Assembly: GCA_005402585.1 (NCBI GenBank)
Contig: BIFP01000078.1
Location: 37,388-101,387 of the forward strand
DNA from: Micromonosporaceae bacterium KJ-029
GTDB lineage: Bacteria; Actinomycetota; Actinomycetes; Mycobacteriales; Micromonosporaceae
DNA: 64,000 nt
Direction of reading: 5' to 3'
This document shows, one piece after another, positions 8,439 through 17,146 of this stretch; within the stretch, counting starts at the first letter, position 1; every line of letters begins with the position of its first letter. The notes beneath the pieces were generated by a model that made no database searches, was not told the origin of the DNA, and saw nothing but the letters and a program-made list of their open reading frames with translations. The position numbers and the translations under genes are program-made.

Positions 8439-9065
8439 ATGACTGAACCACCTCGTCCCCCAGACTCAGGCGACGAACCCACGACTCCAATGTCCGGGTC
8501 CCCTGGCCAGGCCGGCTATCCCCCGCCCGGCGGCTATCCGCCACCCACCGGCGACCAGCCGCCGCCGGCTGGCTACCCCCCGCCCGGTGGCTACCCCCCG
8601 CCCGGTGGTTACCCCCCGCCCGGTGGTTACCCGCCGCCCGGCGGCTACCCCCCGCAGGGTGGCCAGCCCGGTGTCGGTTACCCGACCGGCGGCTACGGCG
8701 GCCCGCCGCCCGCCGGCTACGCCAACAACGAGGACAAGACCTGGGCGCTGATCGCCCACTTCGGCGGCGCCGCCGGCATGTTCCTCGGTGGCGGCGTGCT
8801 CGGCTGGATCGCGCCGCTGGTCGCGATGCTCGCCCGGGGCAGCCAGTCGCCGACGGTCCGCGCGCACGCGGTGGCCGCACTTAACTTCCAACTGCTCTGG
8901 TCGATCATCGCCCTGGTGGGCTGGGTACTCAGCTGCATCGTGATCGGCATCTTCGTCGGCTTCGCCGCGATGATCATCGGCATCATCTTCGGCATCATCG
9001 CCGGGCTGAGGGCCAACGAGGGTCAGTTCTACCGCTACCCGATGTCCATGAACATGGTCAAGTGA
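8439..9065 (+). CDS. DUF4870-domain membrane protein with a Pro/Gly/Tyr repeat N-terminus
   Basis: The 208-residue protein has two parts. Residues 1-95 are disordered, with repeated PPPGGYPP units (about seven GGYPP blocks) encoded by nearly identical 15-18 bp DNA units at about 8516-8665. Residues 100-208 form a DUF4870 domain with three or four membrane segments (ALIAHFGGAAGMFLGG, FQLLWSIIALVGWVL and a Gly/Ile-rich final helix). DUF4870 proteins are small integral membrane proteins of unknown function. The ATG at 8439 is used because MTEPPRPP is a typical start for this type; an upstream ATG at 8412 would add nine residues. A TTGACA at 8380 with TATGGT 14 bp downstream is a possible but short-spaced promoter. 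Confidence 0.85.
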   Translation: MTEPPRPPDSGDEPTTPMSGSPGQAGYPPPGGYPPPTGDQPPPAGYPPPGGYPPPGGYPPPGGYPPPGGYPPQGGQPGVGYPTGGYGGPPPAGYANNEDKTWALIAHFGGAAGMFLGGGVLGWIAPLVAMLARGSQSPTVRAHAVAALNFQLLWSIIALVGWVLSCIVIGIFVGFAAMIIGIIFGIIAGLRANEGQFYRYPMSMNMVK

Positions 9066-9109
9066 TCCTCGACCCGGCCGGCCTCGCCGGCTGGCCGGGT
9101 TCGGCCCCT

Positions 9110-9167
9110 GCTCAGGGCAGCCGGCCGCGGACCACGGCGCTCAGGGCAGCAGCTCGCGGACCACGGC
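9110..9167 (-). repeat. Tandem 29-bp duplication over the hemW stop codon
   Basis: Bases 9110-9138 and 9139-9167 are direct repeats with 26 of 29 positions identical. On the minus strand the unit encodes AVVRxxLP followed by TGA, so the last eight codons and stop of hemW are repeated immediately after the gene. Confidence 0.85.
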
Positions 9168-10364
9168 GTCGGCCAGTAGCCGGCCGCGCAGGGTGAGCAC
9201 CGCCCGGCCGGCGGCGAAGGCGTCGGGAGCCAGCAGGCCGTCGGCCAGGGCGCGCTCCGCGCCGACCCGGCCGGCCTCGTCCAGCACCGCCAACGGCAGG
9301 CCGCTGGCGAGCCGCAGCCGGAGCATCACGTCCTCCATGTGCGCCTCGTCGCCGGTGAGCACCTCCCGGGCCAGCCCGGGAGACTCACCGGCGGCCAGGC
9401 GCCGCGCGTACGCCGTGGGGTGTTTGACGTTCCACCAGCGCACGCCACCGACGTGGCTGTGCGCCCCCGGGCCGAGGCCCCACCAGTCACCGCCGGTCCA
9501 GTAGAGCAGGTTGTGCCGGCACCGCGCGGCCGGCGTACGGGCCCAGTTGGAGACCTCGTACCAGGAGAAACCGGCCGCGCCGAGGGCAGCCTCGGCGGCC
9601 AGGTAACGGTCCGCGGCGACGTCGTCGTCGGGGTACGGCAGCTCACCGCGCCGCATCCGGGCGGCGAGCCGGGTGCCATCCTCGACGATCAGGGCGTACG
9701 CGCTGACGTGGTCCACACCCGCCGCGACGACCTGCTCCAGCGAGGCGGCGAAGTCCTCGGCGCGCTCCCCCGGCGTACCGTAGATCAGGTCGAGGTTGAC
9801 GTGGTCGAACCCGGCGTCGCGGGCCTCCAGTGCGGCGGCCGTGGCCCGGCCGGCGCTGTGCCGGCGGTCGAGGACGGCGAGCACCCCGGGCGCGGCCGAC
9901 TGCATGCCCAGCGAGATCCGGGTGTAGCCGGCCGCGCGCAGTTCCTTCAGCGACTCGGGCGTGACCGACTCGGGGTTGGCCTCGGTCGTCACCTCCGCGT
10001 CGCCGGCCAGCCCCCAGGTCCGGTCGATCGCGTCGAGGATCCGGGCCAGGTCGTCGGCCGGCAGCAGGGTGGGGGTGCCACCGCCGACGAAGACCGTGTC
10101 CACCCGGGGCGGCGGGGCGTCGCCGAGCACCCGTGCGGCGAGCGCCAGCTCGGCCAGCACGGTGTCGGCATAGCCCTCCCGGCCCGCGCCGCCAGCCAGC
10201 TCCTCGGCCGTGTACGTGTTGAAGTCGCAGTAGCCGCAGCGGCTGGCGCAGAAGGGCACGTGCAGGTACACCCCGAAGCCGCGGTCACCCACGGCTGAGC
10301 GGGCGGACGCGGGCAGTGCCCCGTCGGCGGGGACGGGTTCGCCTGCTGGAAGGACGCCGGGCAT
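9141..10364 (-). CDS. hemW: HemW, radical SAM heme chaperone (coproporphyrinogen III oxidase-like)
   Basis: The 407-residue protein has the radical SAM motif CASRCGYC (C39, C43, C46) in the context YLHVPFCASRCGYCDFNTY. FVGGGTPTLL follows, then a C-terminal HemW domain including GLGPGAHSH. HemW proteins bind heme and an Fe-S cluster and insert heme into respiratory enzymes; they were long annotated as HemN. The ATG at 10364 is chosen, with an in-frame GTG two codons upstream as an alternative. Placement near hrcA-dnaJ and lepA is the standard order in actinobacteria and many Gram-positives. The last codons are duplicated just beyond the stop. Confidence 0.93.
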   Translation of the reverse strand: MPGVLPAGEPVPADGALPASARSAVGDRGFGVYLHVPFCASRCGYCDFNTYTAEELAGGAGREGYADTVLAELALAARVLGDAPPPRVDTVFVGGGTPTLLPADDLARILDAIDRTWGLAGDAEVTTEANPESVTPESLKELRAAGYTRISLGMQSAAPGVLAVLDRRHSAGRATAAALEARDAGFDHVNLDLIYGTPGERAEDFAASLEQVVAAGVDHVSAYALIVEDGTRLAARMRRGELPYPDDDVAADRYLAAEAALGAAGFSWYEVSNWARTPAARCRHNLLYWTGGDWWGLGPGAHSHVGGVRWWNVKHPTAYARRLAAGESPGLAREVLTGDEAHMEDVMLRLRLASGLPLAVLDEAGRVGAERALADGLLAPDAFAAGRAVLTLRGRLLADAVVRELLP

Positions 10365-10384
10365 GGCCACTAGTGTGCCCTCAC

Positions 10385-11173
10385 ATGACCTCTCCCGACG
10401 CGCTCGTCCGGGTCGCCACGGCCCGCGGGGTGACCACCCTCACCCTGGACAGCCCGCGCAACCGCAACGCGCTCTCCACGCCGCTGATGACCGAACTGCT
10501 GGCCGGGCTTGCCGCCGCGGTCGCCGACGACACGGTCCGGGTCATCGTGCTCGACCACACCGGCCCGGTCTTCTGTTCCGGGGCGGACCTGAAGGAGACG
10601 GCGGCGGCGTACGCCAGCGGGACGGTGCCCGCCGGGATGCTGGGTGACGTGCTGGCGGCGGTCCGGGAGTGCCCGAAGCCGGTGCTGGCGCGGGTCGGCG
10701 GCCCGGCCCGGGCCGGCGGGCTTGGCCTGATCGCGGCGGCGGACGTGGTGGTCTGCGCCGCCGAGGCCACGTTCGCCTTCACCGAGGTACGGATCGGAGT
10801 GATCCCGGCGGTGATCTCGGCGACCGTGCTGCCCCGGCTACAGCCCCGGGCGGCGGCCGAGCTGTACCTGACCGGCGACACCTTCGACGGCCGGCGGGCG
10901 GCGGAGATCGGCCTGGTCACCGCGGCGGTGCCGGCGGACGACCTGGACGCCGCGGTGGAGCGGTACCTCGACTCGCTGGTGCGTGGCGCCCCGGCGGCGC
11001 TGGCCGGCGCTAAGGAACTGCTGCGCCGGCCGGCCGCCACCGACCTGCGCGCCGAGCTGGCGGAGCTGGGCACCGTCTCCACCCGCTACTTCCTGTCCCC
11101 CGACGGTGTCGAGGGGGTCACCGCGTTCCGGGAGAAGCGCCCGCCCCGCTGGGTGGCCGAACTCGACAGGTGA
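10385..11173 (+). CDS. Enoyl-CoA hydratase/isomerase family protein
   Basis: The 262-residue crotonase-fold protein contains the oxyanion-hole segments FCSGADLKE (about residues 61-69) and ARAGGLGLIAAADVV (about residues 110-124). A Glu in FAFTEVRIGVIP is the likely catalytic acid/base. It is of the EchA type that hydrates trans-2-enoyl-CoA in fatty-acid or branched-chain degradation, but crotonases are diverse and the substrate is not clear. It is transcribed divergently from hemW with only 20 bp between the starts. The downstream gene overlaps its stop by four bases (GTGA), so the two are probably co-translated despite no obvious functional link. Confidence 0.9.
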   Translation: MTSPDALVRVATARGVTTLTLDSPRNRNALSTPLMTELLAGLAAAVADDTVRVIVLDHTGPVFCSGADLKETAAAYASGTVPAGMLGDVLAAVRECPKPVLARVGGPARAGGLGLIAAADVVVCAAEATFAFTEVRIGVIPAVISATVLPRLQPRAAAELYLTGDTFDGRRAAEIGLVTAAVPADDLDAAVERYLDSLVRGAPAALAGAKELLRRPAATDLRAELAELGTVSTRYFLSPDGVEGVTAFREKRPPRWVAELDR

Positions 11174-12204
11174 GTACCGCCCCGGGCGGGGAACTACCGG
11201 GTCGGCGCGGCTGTCGCGCGCCGGGTGGAACCGGTCGGACGACCCCGAACGGGTCGACGGGGGACGTACGCTTGGCGGACGTCGTACGGGAGGTGTGGGT
11301 GCGGGCTCGGGCAGTGCTGGCGGGTTTCGTGGTCCTCGTGCTGATCGCTTTGATCGGGATCGTCCTCGGGATGCGACAGGTCGGAGAGCGGCTGCGCCTG
11401 CCGTTGGCCAGCCGGGCCTGCACCGTGCAGGCCGACGGGGAGGTGTCCCTGAACGCCCACCAGATGGCCAACGCGGCGACGATCGCGGCCATCGGTGTCC
11501 AGCGCGGGATGCCGGAGCGGGCCGTGGTGGTGGCGCTGGCCACCGCCTACCAGGAGTCCGGCCTGCGCAATCTGGCAGGCGGCGACCGCGACTCGGTCGG
11601 CCTGTTCCAGCAGCGCCCGAGCCAGGGCTGGGGCACCCCGGCCGAGATCCGTGACCCCCGATACGCGGCCAACAGGTTCTACGCCGCGCTGAAGAAGGTG
11701 CGCGGCTGGGAGGACATGCGGGTCACCGACGCGGCCCAGAAGGTCCAGCGGTCGGCCTTCCCGGAGGCGTACGAGAAGTGGGCGGGCGACTCGGAGGTGC
11801 TCACCCGGGCCCTGCTCGGCGAGGCCACCGGGGCGGTCGCCTGCACGGTGGGCGGTGACCCGGCGATGCGCGGCGCCGCCGCGGCCGCCGCACTGACCCA
11901 GGGCCTGACGCTCGACTGGGGCCTGGCGGACTCGGGCGCGGCGGGGCAGGCAAAGGCACTGGACGTCGTCGACTCCCGGGTGAACCGGGACGGCGGCCTG
12001 ACCGGCCTGACGGTGACCGCGGCGGACGAACGCGCTGGCTGGCGGTACGCGCACTGGCTGGTCTCCCACGCGAGCGACCACGGGGTGAAGACGGTGCGAT
12101 TCGGCGGCCTGGAGTGGACTGCCCGTAACGGCACCTGGAAGCGGGTGGCCGACCGCGAGCGAACTGACGGCCAGGTGGTCGTCGAGATCCACGACGACGT
12201 GTGA
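11170..12204 (+). CDS. Membrane-anchored protein with transglycosylase-like region, function unknown
   Basis: This 344-residue protein starts at a GTG that overlaps the enoyl-CoA hydratase stop. After a basic, disordered N-terminus a single membrane helix (VLAGFVVLVLIALIGIVLG, about residues 50-70) would place the rest outside the cell. The segment AYQESGLRNLAGGDRDSVGLFQQRPSQGWG resembles the Glu and GLMQ motifs of soluble lytic transglycosylases, with Glu near residue 128. No peptidoglycan-binding domain is seen. Actinomycete homologues are usually listed as hypothetical proteins. A later start nearer the membrane helix is possible. Peptidoglycan cleavage is an inference from motif resemblance only. 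Confidence 0.75.
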   Translation: MSTAPGGELPGRRGCRAPGGTGRTTPNGSTGDVRLADVVREVWVRARAVLAGFVVLVLIALIGIVLGMRQVGERLRLPLASRACTVQADGEVSLNAHQMANAATIAAIGVQRGMPERAVVVALATAYQESGLRNLAGGDRDSVGLFQQRPSQGWGTPAEIRDPRYAANRFYAALKKVRGWEDMRVTDAAQKVQRSAFPEAYEKWAGDSEVLTRALLGEATGAVACTVGGDPAMRGAAAAAALTQGLTLDWGLADSGAAGQAKALDVVDSRVNRDGGLTGLTVTAADERAGWRYAHWLVSHASDHGVKTVRFGGLEWTARNGTWKRVADRERTDGQVVVEIHDDV

Positions 12205-12427
12205 GCGACCCCCGATCTCCTTTACCCGCAGTTACCGCAAAATCCGGCAATTCACTTTATATCCCCCCGGCTGCATCGCTTTACGCAACTACCAGTAGTC
12301 GCACCACCGCCCTGGGTCGCTATCGCCGCGGGATCGACCGTCGGGCGCTCCCCAGGCCTGGAGTCCGCGCGTTACCATCGGCGGCCTGTGCCAAATGATG
12401 GTTTCACCCTTTGGGGAGGGGTACGAC

Positions 12428-13333
12428 GTGGCATTCGACTACGGCGACCGGACCGGCTACGAACCGATCAGCGACGTCGACCGCAAGGAGTTCCATGAGC
12501 AGGGCTTTCTCCTGCTGCGCAACGTCCTGACCGAGGATCACCGGGCCGCTCTCGAGGCCGCGGTCGACCGCGTGTACGAGGAGGAGAAGGCCAAGGGCAA
12601 CACCACCAAGGACGGCACCCTGCACCTGCTGGGCTTCCTTGACCGCGACGAACTCTTCGGCAACCTGCTCACCCACCCGATCGCCTTCCCCTACATGTGG
12701 GGTCTGGCCGGCTGGAACATCTACTCCCACCACAACCACCTCGACGTCACTCCGCCGGCGCTGGAGCCGGAGAAGCCGTACTGGGGTTGGCACCAGGACG
12801 GGTACCGGCAGAACTCCGACCCGGAGACGATGGACCCGAACCTGCCTCGGCCGATGTTCTCGCTGAAGGTCGCCTACGTGCTCTCCGACCTGTCGGAGAC
12901 CGGCCGCGGCGCGACCAAGGTGATCCCGGGCAGCCACCTGTGGAACTCGCTGCCGCGCCCGGCAGACACCACGGTGCACAACCCGGACCCGGAGGGCACC
13001 GTCGAGATCACCGCCAAGCCGGGCGACGCCTTCATCTTCGACCGCCGCCAGTGGCACTCGCGGTCGACCAACCTGTCGACGATCACCCGCAAGATGCTCT
13101 TCGTCGGCTACACGTACCGGTGGATCCGCCCGCTGGACGAGCTGCACATCGACAAGGACGGCGAGTGGTGGGGCAACCGCACGCCGGTGCAGCGCCAGCT
13201 CTGCGGTGAGGGCACCCACACCGCGAACTACTGGGGCATCAACTGGGACGGCTACATCGACGACGAGATCCCGCTGCGCAAGGAACTGAAGGAGCGCGGC
13301 CAGCTCAACCGCAGCATCCCCTGGCTCCGCTGA
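12428..13333 (+). CDS. Phytanoyl-CoA dioxygenase (PhyH) family Fe(II)/2-oxoglutarate oxygenase
   Basis: The 301-residue protein has the PhyH core: FHEQGFLLLRNVL near the N-terminus, the iron-binding HxD in WGWHQDGY, and the distal His in DRRQWHSRSTN after the FIF strand. PhyH enzymes are cytoplasmic, non-heme iron oxygenases that hydroxylate varied substrates using 2-oxoglutarate. The sequence lacks the ectoine hydroxylase signature, and there is no ectABC nearby, so the substrate is unknown. The GTG at 12428 is preferred because GGGGAGGGG lies about six bases upstream; ATG codons at 12395 and 12398 are alternatives with poor sites. The gene stands alone and ends in a strong terminator. Confidence 0.87.
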   Translation: MAFDYGDRTGYEPISDVDRKEFHEQGFLLLRNVLTEDHRAALEAAVDRVYEEEKAKGNTTKDGTLHLLGFLDRDELFGNLLTHPIAFPYMWGLAGWNIYSHHNHLDVTPPALEPEKPYWGWHQDGYRQNSDPETMDPNLPRPMFSLKVAYVLSDLSETGRGATKVIPGSHLWNSLPRPADTTVHNPDPEGTVEITAKPGDAFIFDRRQWHSRSTNLSTITRKMLFVGYTYRWIRPLDELHIDKDGEWWGNRTPVQRQLCGEGTHTANYWGINWDGYIDDEIPLRKELKERGQLNRSIPWLR

Positions 13334-13348
13334 GCCGGTGAACGAAGG

Positions 13349-13373
13349 CCCCCTGTCCCGCCGGGACAGGGGG
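13349..13373 (+). terminator. Rho-independent terminator, convergent between PhyH and ABC permease genes
   Basis: A perfect 11-bp stem, CCCCCTGTCCC and GGGACAGGGGG, with a 3-base loop is followed by TCTTGTC. It lies 15 bp after the PhyH stop and can serve that gene. With a near-symmetrical stem it may also act on the opposing ABC operon. Confidence 0.85.
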
Positions 13374-13397
13374 TCTTGTCGTATCGGAACCTCCGGC

Positions 13398-14336
13398 TCA
13401 GCCCTTGACGGCCCCGGCGACGAGGCCGGAGACCATCCGTCGCTGCACCAGCAGGAAGAAGACGATCACCGGCAGGGTGAACAGCGTGGAGGCGGCCATC
13501 ACCGGCCCCCAGGCGGTGTCGTCCCGGCCGAAGAAGAAGGTCATCGCCACCGGCAGCGTGTAGCGGTCCTGGCGGTTGATGAACGTCAGCGCGAAGATCA
13601 GCTCGTTCCACGCGGTGATGAAGGAGAAGATGCTGGTCGCTACGAGGCCCGGGGCCACCAGCGGGAACAGGATCCGGCGGAAGATCTGGGCTCGGCTGGC
13701 CCCGTCGATGGCGGCGGCCTCCTCCAGTTCCTTCGGCACCGCCGCGACGAAGCCTCGCAGCATCCAGACCGCGAACGGCAGTGAGAAGCCGAGGTAGGTG
13801 AGGATCAGGCTGGGCAGGGTGTTGTACAGGCCGAGCCGCTGGATCATCAGGAACAGCGGGATGACCAGAGCCTCCAGCGGGATCATCTGCACCACCAGCA
13901 GCATGATCAGGAAGCTGGTCCGGAGCTTGAAGCGGAACCGGGCCACGGCGGTCGCGGCCAGCAGCGCGACCAGCGCGCTCAGCAGCACCGTGGCCACCGC
14001 CACCAGCGCGCTGTTGAGGAAGAAGTCGGTGAAGGTCACCCCTGGGATCAGGTTCCCGGTGAGGATCCGGCGGTAGTGCTCCAGCGTCGGCTCGGCCGGC
14101 AGCGGCCGGGGCGTGCTGCTGAAGATCTCCCCACTCGGCTTCAGCGAAGTGGTGATCATCCAGTAGACCGGGAAGGCGGCGAAGAGCGCCACCAGCAGGC
14201 CCGCGCCGTTGAGGGCGACGCGCCGGGCGGTACGGCTGCGCCGCCCGCCACCTCGGGTACGCCGTCCGCCACCCGCCGGACGCGGCTCGGCACCCTCCAG
14301 CGGGCGTCCGGTGGCTGCTGCCGAACTGGCCGTCAC
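13398..14336 (-). CDS. Carbohydrate ABC transporter permease (MalG/LacG type)
   Basis: The 312-residue inner-membrane permease has six predicted helices and the EAA loop EEAAAIDGASRAQIFRRILFPLVAPG, which contacts the ATPase. The N-terminal 45 residues are basic and disordered. The GTG at 14336 overlaps the upstream permease stop by four bases, and GGAGGAGG in the end of that gene serves as ribosome site. It forms the second channel subunit with the product of the upstream gene. It is the last gene in a binding protein-permease-permease operon. Confidence 0.93.
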   Translation of the reverse strand: MTASSAAATGRPLEGAEPRPAGGGRRTRGGGRRSRTARRVALNGAGLLVALFAAFPVYWMITTSLKPSGEIFSSTPRPLPAEPTLEHYRRILTGNLIPGVTFTDFFLNSALVAVATVLLSALVALLAATAVARFRFKLRTSFLIMLLVVQMIPLEALVIPLFLMIQRLGLYNTLPSLILTYLGFSLPFAVWMLRGFVAAVPKELEEAAAIDGASRAQIFRRILFPLVAPGLVATSIFSFITAWNELIFALTFINRQDRYTLPVAMTFFFGRDDTAWGPVMAASTLFTLPVIVFFLLVQRRMVSGLVAGAVKG

Positions 14337-15319
14337 GCGTCCTCCTCCTGCCGGAGCACCATGCGCACGTACACCCCGGTGACGACCAGCAGGATCAGGG
14401 TGAGGATCACCGCGATCGCCGAGCCGAGACCGTACTTGGGCGGAGGCGAGAACGCCTCGGCGTACGAGTAGACGGAGAGCATGAAGGTGGGCCGGTCCTG
14501 GGTGCCACCGGCGAGCACGTAGTACTGGGTGAAGACCTTGAAGTCCCAGATGGTGGAGAGCACCACCAGGATGCCGAAGACCGGCCGCAGCAGCGGGACG
14601 GTGACCCGCCAGAACACCCGCCACGGCCCGGCCCCGTCGACCCGGGCCGCCTCGTGCAGTTCGCTCGGTACGCTCTTGAGCCCGGCCAGCACGCTGACCG
14701 CCACGAACGGGAACGAGTGCCAGACCACCACCAGGGTGAGGATCGCGAAGAACAGCAGTGGCGAGTTGAACCAGCCGTATCCGGTCCAGTCGGTACGTCC
14801 GAAGAGGGCCTGGGAGAGCCCGTCCGGCAGGGCGTTGAACGCCCAGGTGACCAGTCCGCTGGTGTCGTCGAAGATCCATTTCCAGACGATGGTGCCGGTC
14901 AGCGCGGGGGTGGCCCAGGCGAGCATCACGCAGCTGGCCACGAACGCGGCCATTCGGCGGCCGAGCCGGTTGAGCAGCAACCCGACCAGGGTGCCCAGGA
15001 TCATCGTCAGCGCCACGTTGGCCGCGGCGAAAAGGACGGTGTTGCGCAGCACCGTCCAGAAGAACGGGTCGCCAAGGATCTGGGCGTAGTTGCCCAGCCC
15101 CACCCACGGCCACTCCCGGTCGCCGCGCAGCTGGCGGACGTTGTCCAGCCGGTGGAAGGACATCACCACCACCTGGCCCAGCGGCCAGAGCAGCAGCACC
15201 CCGATGACCACCAGGGCGGGCAGGAGCAGCAGGTACGGCAGCCGGTCCACCCGGCGACGCCGCCGCGCGGGGGTCTCCCGCGCGGCGGTCGTCTCCGGCA
15301 CCTCGGTCAGCGTGGTCAC
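14333..15319 (-). CDS. Carbohydrate ABC transporter permease (MalF/LacF type)
   Basis: The 328-residue permease begins with about 40 disordered residues and a first helix LLLLPALVVIGVLLLWPLGQ. NVALTMILGTLVGLLLNR and the EAA loop HEAARVDGAGPWRVFWRVTVPLLRP follow, typical of the MalF-type CUT1 family. The GTG at 15319 overlaps the stop of the binding-protein gene by four bases (GTGA), so all three genes are translationally coupled. The reading frame is open further upstream but only in antisense of the binding protein. Together with the next gene it forms the membrane channel. Confidence 0.93.
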   Translation of the reverse strand: MTTLTEVPETTAARETPARRRRRVDRLPYLLLLPALVVIGVLLLWPLGQVVVMSFHRLDNVRQLRGDREWPWVGLGNYAQILGDPFFWTVLRNTVLFAAANVALTMILGTLVGLLLNRLGRRMAAFVASCVMLAWATPALTGTIVWKWIFDDTSGLVTWAFNALPDGLSQALFGRTDWTGYGWFNSPLLFFAILTLVVVWHSFPFVAVSVLAGLKSVPSELHEAARVDGAGPWRVFWRVTVPLLRPVFGILVVLSTIWDFKVFTQYYVLAGGTQDRPTFMLSVYSYAEAFSPPPKYGLGSAIAVILTLILLVVTGVYVRMVLRQEEDA

Positions 15320-16602
15320 TTGGCGTTGAGGATGCTTTCCATCTCCGCGGCCGCGTCGGCGGTGGCCTGTTCGACCGTCTTCTGACCCTTCATGACCGAG
15401 CTGTTCATCGCCTGGGTCACCGTCTTCGTCCGGCTGACCTCCACCCACTTCGGGGTGAGCGGCGTGAGTCTGGTGTTCTGCATGGTGGTCGCGAACGCCG
15501 CCATGATCTTGTCATCCGCGTACGAGCTGCCGGCGACCAGGTCCGAGTAGACCGGGAAGAAGCCAAGACTGTCGGCGAACTGCTGCGAGTTCTTCTTGTT
15601 CAGCAGCACCGTGAGGTAGTCCCAGGCCAGGTCCTGACGCTGGCTGTCGCGCCAGATCGCGATGTCGGAGCCGCCGGCGAAGGCGGGCGCTGGCTGCCCG
15701 TCGGGGCCGGGGATCGGGAAGGTGCCCCAGACCTTCTCGATCTCGGGGTTGTCCTTGGCGATCGCGCCCTGCTGCCAGCTGCCGGCGAAGGCCATCGCCG
15801 CCTTGCCGGTGGCGAACTGGGTGCGCGCGTCGATCTCGTTCCAGCCGGCCGCGGCGGGCGGGGCGACCTTGTGCACGGTCACCAGGTCGGTCCAGTACTT
15901 GACCGCCTCGCGGGCCTGCGGCGAGGTGTAGCCGGACTTCCAGGCGTCCCCCTCCTTGGTGGCGATCTCCCCGCCGGCGCCCCAGAGGAAGGAGTAGAAC
16001 GGCAGTTCCGAGTTGCCGGGCAGGGCGATGCCGTACGTCCCGGGCTTCTTGGCCTGCACCGCCTTGGCCACCGAGACCAGGTCGTCCCAGGTCTTCGGTG
16101 GCTGCACGCCGGCCTCGGCGAACCAGTCGGTGCGGTAGTAGATGCCCCGGACGCCGGCGTACCACGGCACGCCGTACTGCCGGCCGTCGAGCTGGGCGTT
16201 GCGGACCAGGTCGGGCAGGATGTCCTTGCCGTCGGCCCAGCCGGCCATCCGGTCGGTCACGTCCGCGAGGGCCTCCTGCGCCGCCCAGCCCTGGGTCTCG
16301 GTGTTGCCCAGTTCGGTGACGTCCGGTCCCTCACCGCCGGCGAGCGCGGCCTGGAACTTCGTCGGCGCCTCCAGCCAGGGGATGTACTGCACGACCACGT
16401 CGGTGTCGGGATGTATGAGCCGGAACTCCGCCTCCACGGCGTCGAGGAACGCGGTCTGCGCGTCGCCGCCCTCGCCCATCATCCAGACCGTGAGCTTGCT
16501 GTTGTCGGCCGCGTCGTCGCCCGAGTCGCCGCAGCCGGCCAGCACCATCGCGGCCGTGGCCACGACGGCGGTGACCGGGGCCAGCCGCTTCCACCTGTTC
16601 AC
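15316..16602 (-). CDS. Extracellular solute-binding lipoprotein of a CUT1 sugar ABC transporter
   Basis: The 428-residue protein has a lipoprotein signal: basic NRWKR, a hydrophobic stretch and the lipobox LAGC with Cys24 as the lipidated residue. The mature part fits SBP family 1 (EFRLIHPDTDVVVQYIPW, GPDVTELGNT, GIYYRTDWF), which binds oligosaccharides. The GTG at 16602 is preferred over one at 16620 because GGGAGGGAG is then about eight bases upstream. No ATPase or sugar regulator is encoded next to it; a shared MsiK-type ATPase elsewhere is likely, by analogy with other actinomycetes. A short inverted repeat, CTTCG-N10-CGAAG, lies about 40 bp upstream and could be an operator. Confidence 0.93.
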   Translation of the reverse strand: MNRWKRLAPVTAVVATAAMVLAGCGDSGDDAADNSKLTVWMMGEGGDAQTAFLDAVEAEFRLIHPDTDVVVQYIPWLEAPTKFQAALAGGEGPDVTELGNTETQGWAAQEALADVTDRMAGWADGKDILPDLVRNAQLDGRQYGVPWYAGVRGIYYRTDWFAEAGVQPPKTWDDLVSVAKAVQAKKPGTYGIALPGNSELPFYSFLWGAGGEIATKEGDAWKSGYTSPQAREAVKYWTDLVTVHKVAPPAAAGWNEIDARTQFATGKAAMAFAGSWQQGAIAKDNPEIEKVWGTFPIPGPDGQPAPAFAGGSDIAIWRDSQRQDLAWDYLTVLLNKKNSQQFADSLGFFPVYSDLVAGSSYADDKIMAAFATTMQNTRLTPLTPKWVEVSRTKTVTQAMNSSVMKGQKTVEQATADAAAEMESILNAK

Positions 16603-16753
16603 GCCACTACTCCCTCCCACCGTCTGGCACTAACCTTCCGCTTCGCACCCTAGTACGAAGAATTCCTTTACGACAGTGGGCGGGGACCGACCGTACCGCA
16701 GGGCGGGCGCCGAAGGCGGGATCCGCCATCGCCAAACCGGGGCGTACGCACAT

Positions 16754-16788
16754 GAAAGGCGCCCGACCTCGATGGCCGGGCGCCTTTC
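16754..16788 (-). terminator. Terminator after the first GlsB-like gene
   Basis: A perfect 12-bp stem (GAAAGGCGCCCG with CGGGCGCCTTTC) and an 11-base loop lie just after the stop of the 16801-17085 gene. The A/T-rich ends make it usable in either direction. Confidence 0.75.
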
Positions 16789-16800
16789 GAGACTCAGCTG

Positions 16801-17085
16801 TTACCGGTGGGTGACACCCCGCCTGCGGCCGACGCCGGAGACCAGCGCCACCGCGACGGCGGCCAGCAGGACCTGCAGCATCAACTCTCGCCAGTCGATG
16901 CCCGCGGTCTCCGCGAAGCCGGACGCGCGGGCGATCACCGTGCCGAGCAGTGCGGCGCCGACACCGATGAGCATGTGCAACCAGATCGGCATCGGCTGCC
17001 GGCCCGGCACCACCAGACGGCCCAGCGCGCCGACGATCAGACCCACGAACAGCGCGGTGATGATTCCCCAGACGGTGAGCTCCAT
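16801..17085 (-). CDS. GlsB/YeaQ/YmgE-family small membrane protein, copy 1
   Basis: This 94-residue, three-helix membrane protein has the family signature GALGRLVVPGRQPMPIWLHMLIGVGAALLG. Members (transglycosylase-associated proteins, GlsB) are small stress-linked membrane proteins of unknown activity. Cys is absent and the C-terminus is RRRGVTHR. A nearly identical paralogue lies directly upstream (17253-17540), with residues 5-55 almost the same and the third helix more divergent, so this is a tandem duplication. The start is ATG at 17085 with AAGGAGA upstream. A SigF-like promoter lies at 17147-17173, suggesting general-stress or stationary-phase expression. Confidence 0.9.
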   Translation of the reverse strand: MELTVWGIITALFVGLIVGALGRLVVPGRQPMPIWLHMLIGVGAALLGTVIARASGFAETAGIDWRELMLQVLLAAVAVALVSGVGRRRGVTHR

Positions 17086-17146
17086 GGTCGCTCTCCTTCA
17101 CAAAAAGACGTTCCACGTTTGTGGCGTTCCTGTCGTGACCGACCTA

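Noticed and set aside
8516..8665. Regular short repeats that look like a CRISPR array
   Set aside because: They are in-frame codons for GGYPPP units in the DUF4870 protein; no spacers of constant length exist.
14333..14336. Overlapping frames in the ABC operon and elsewhere as possible frameshifts
   Set aside because: Each is a four-base GTGA or ATGA stop-start overlap between two complete genes, normal for coupled translation.
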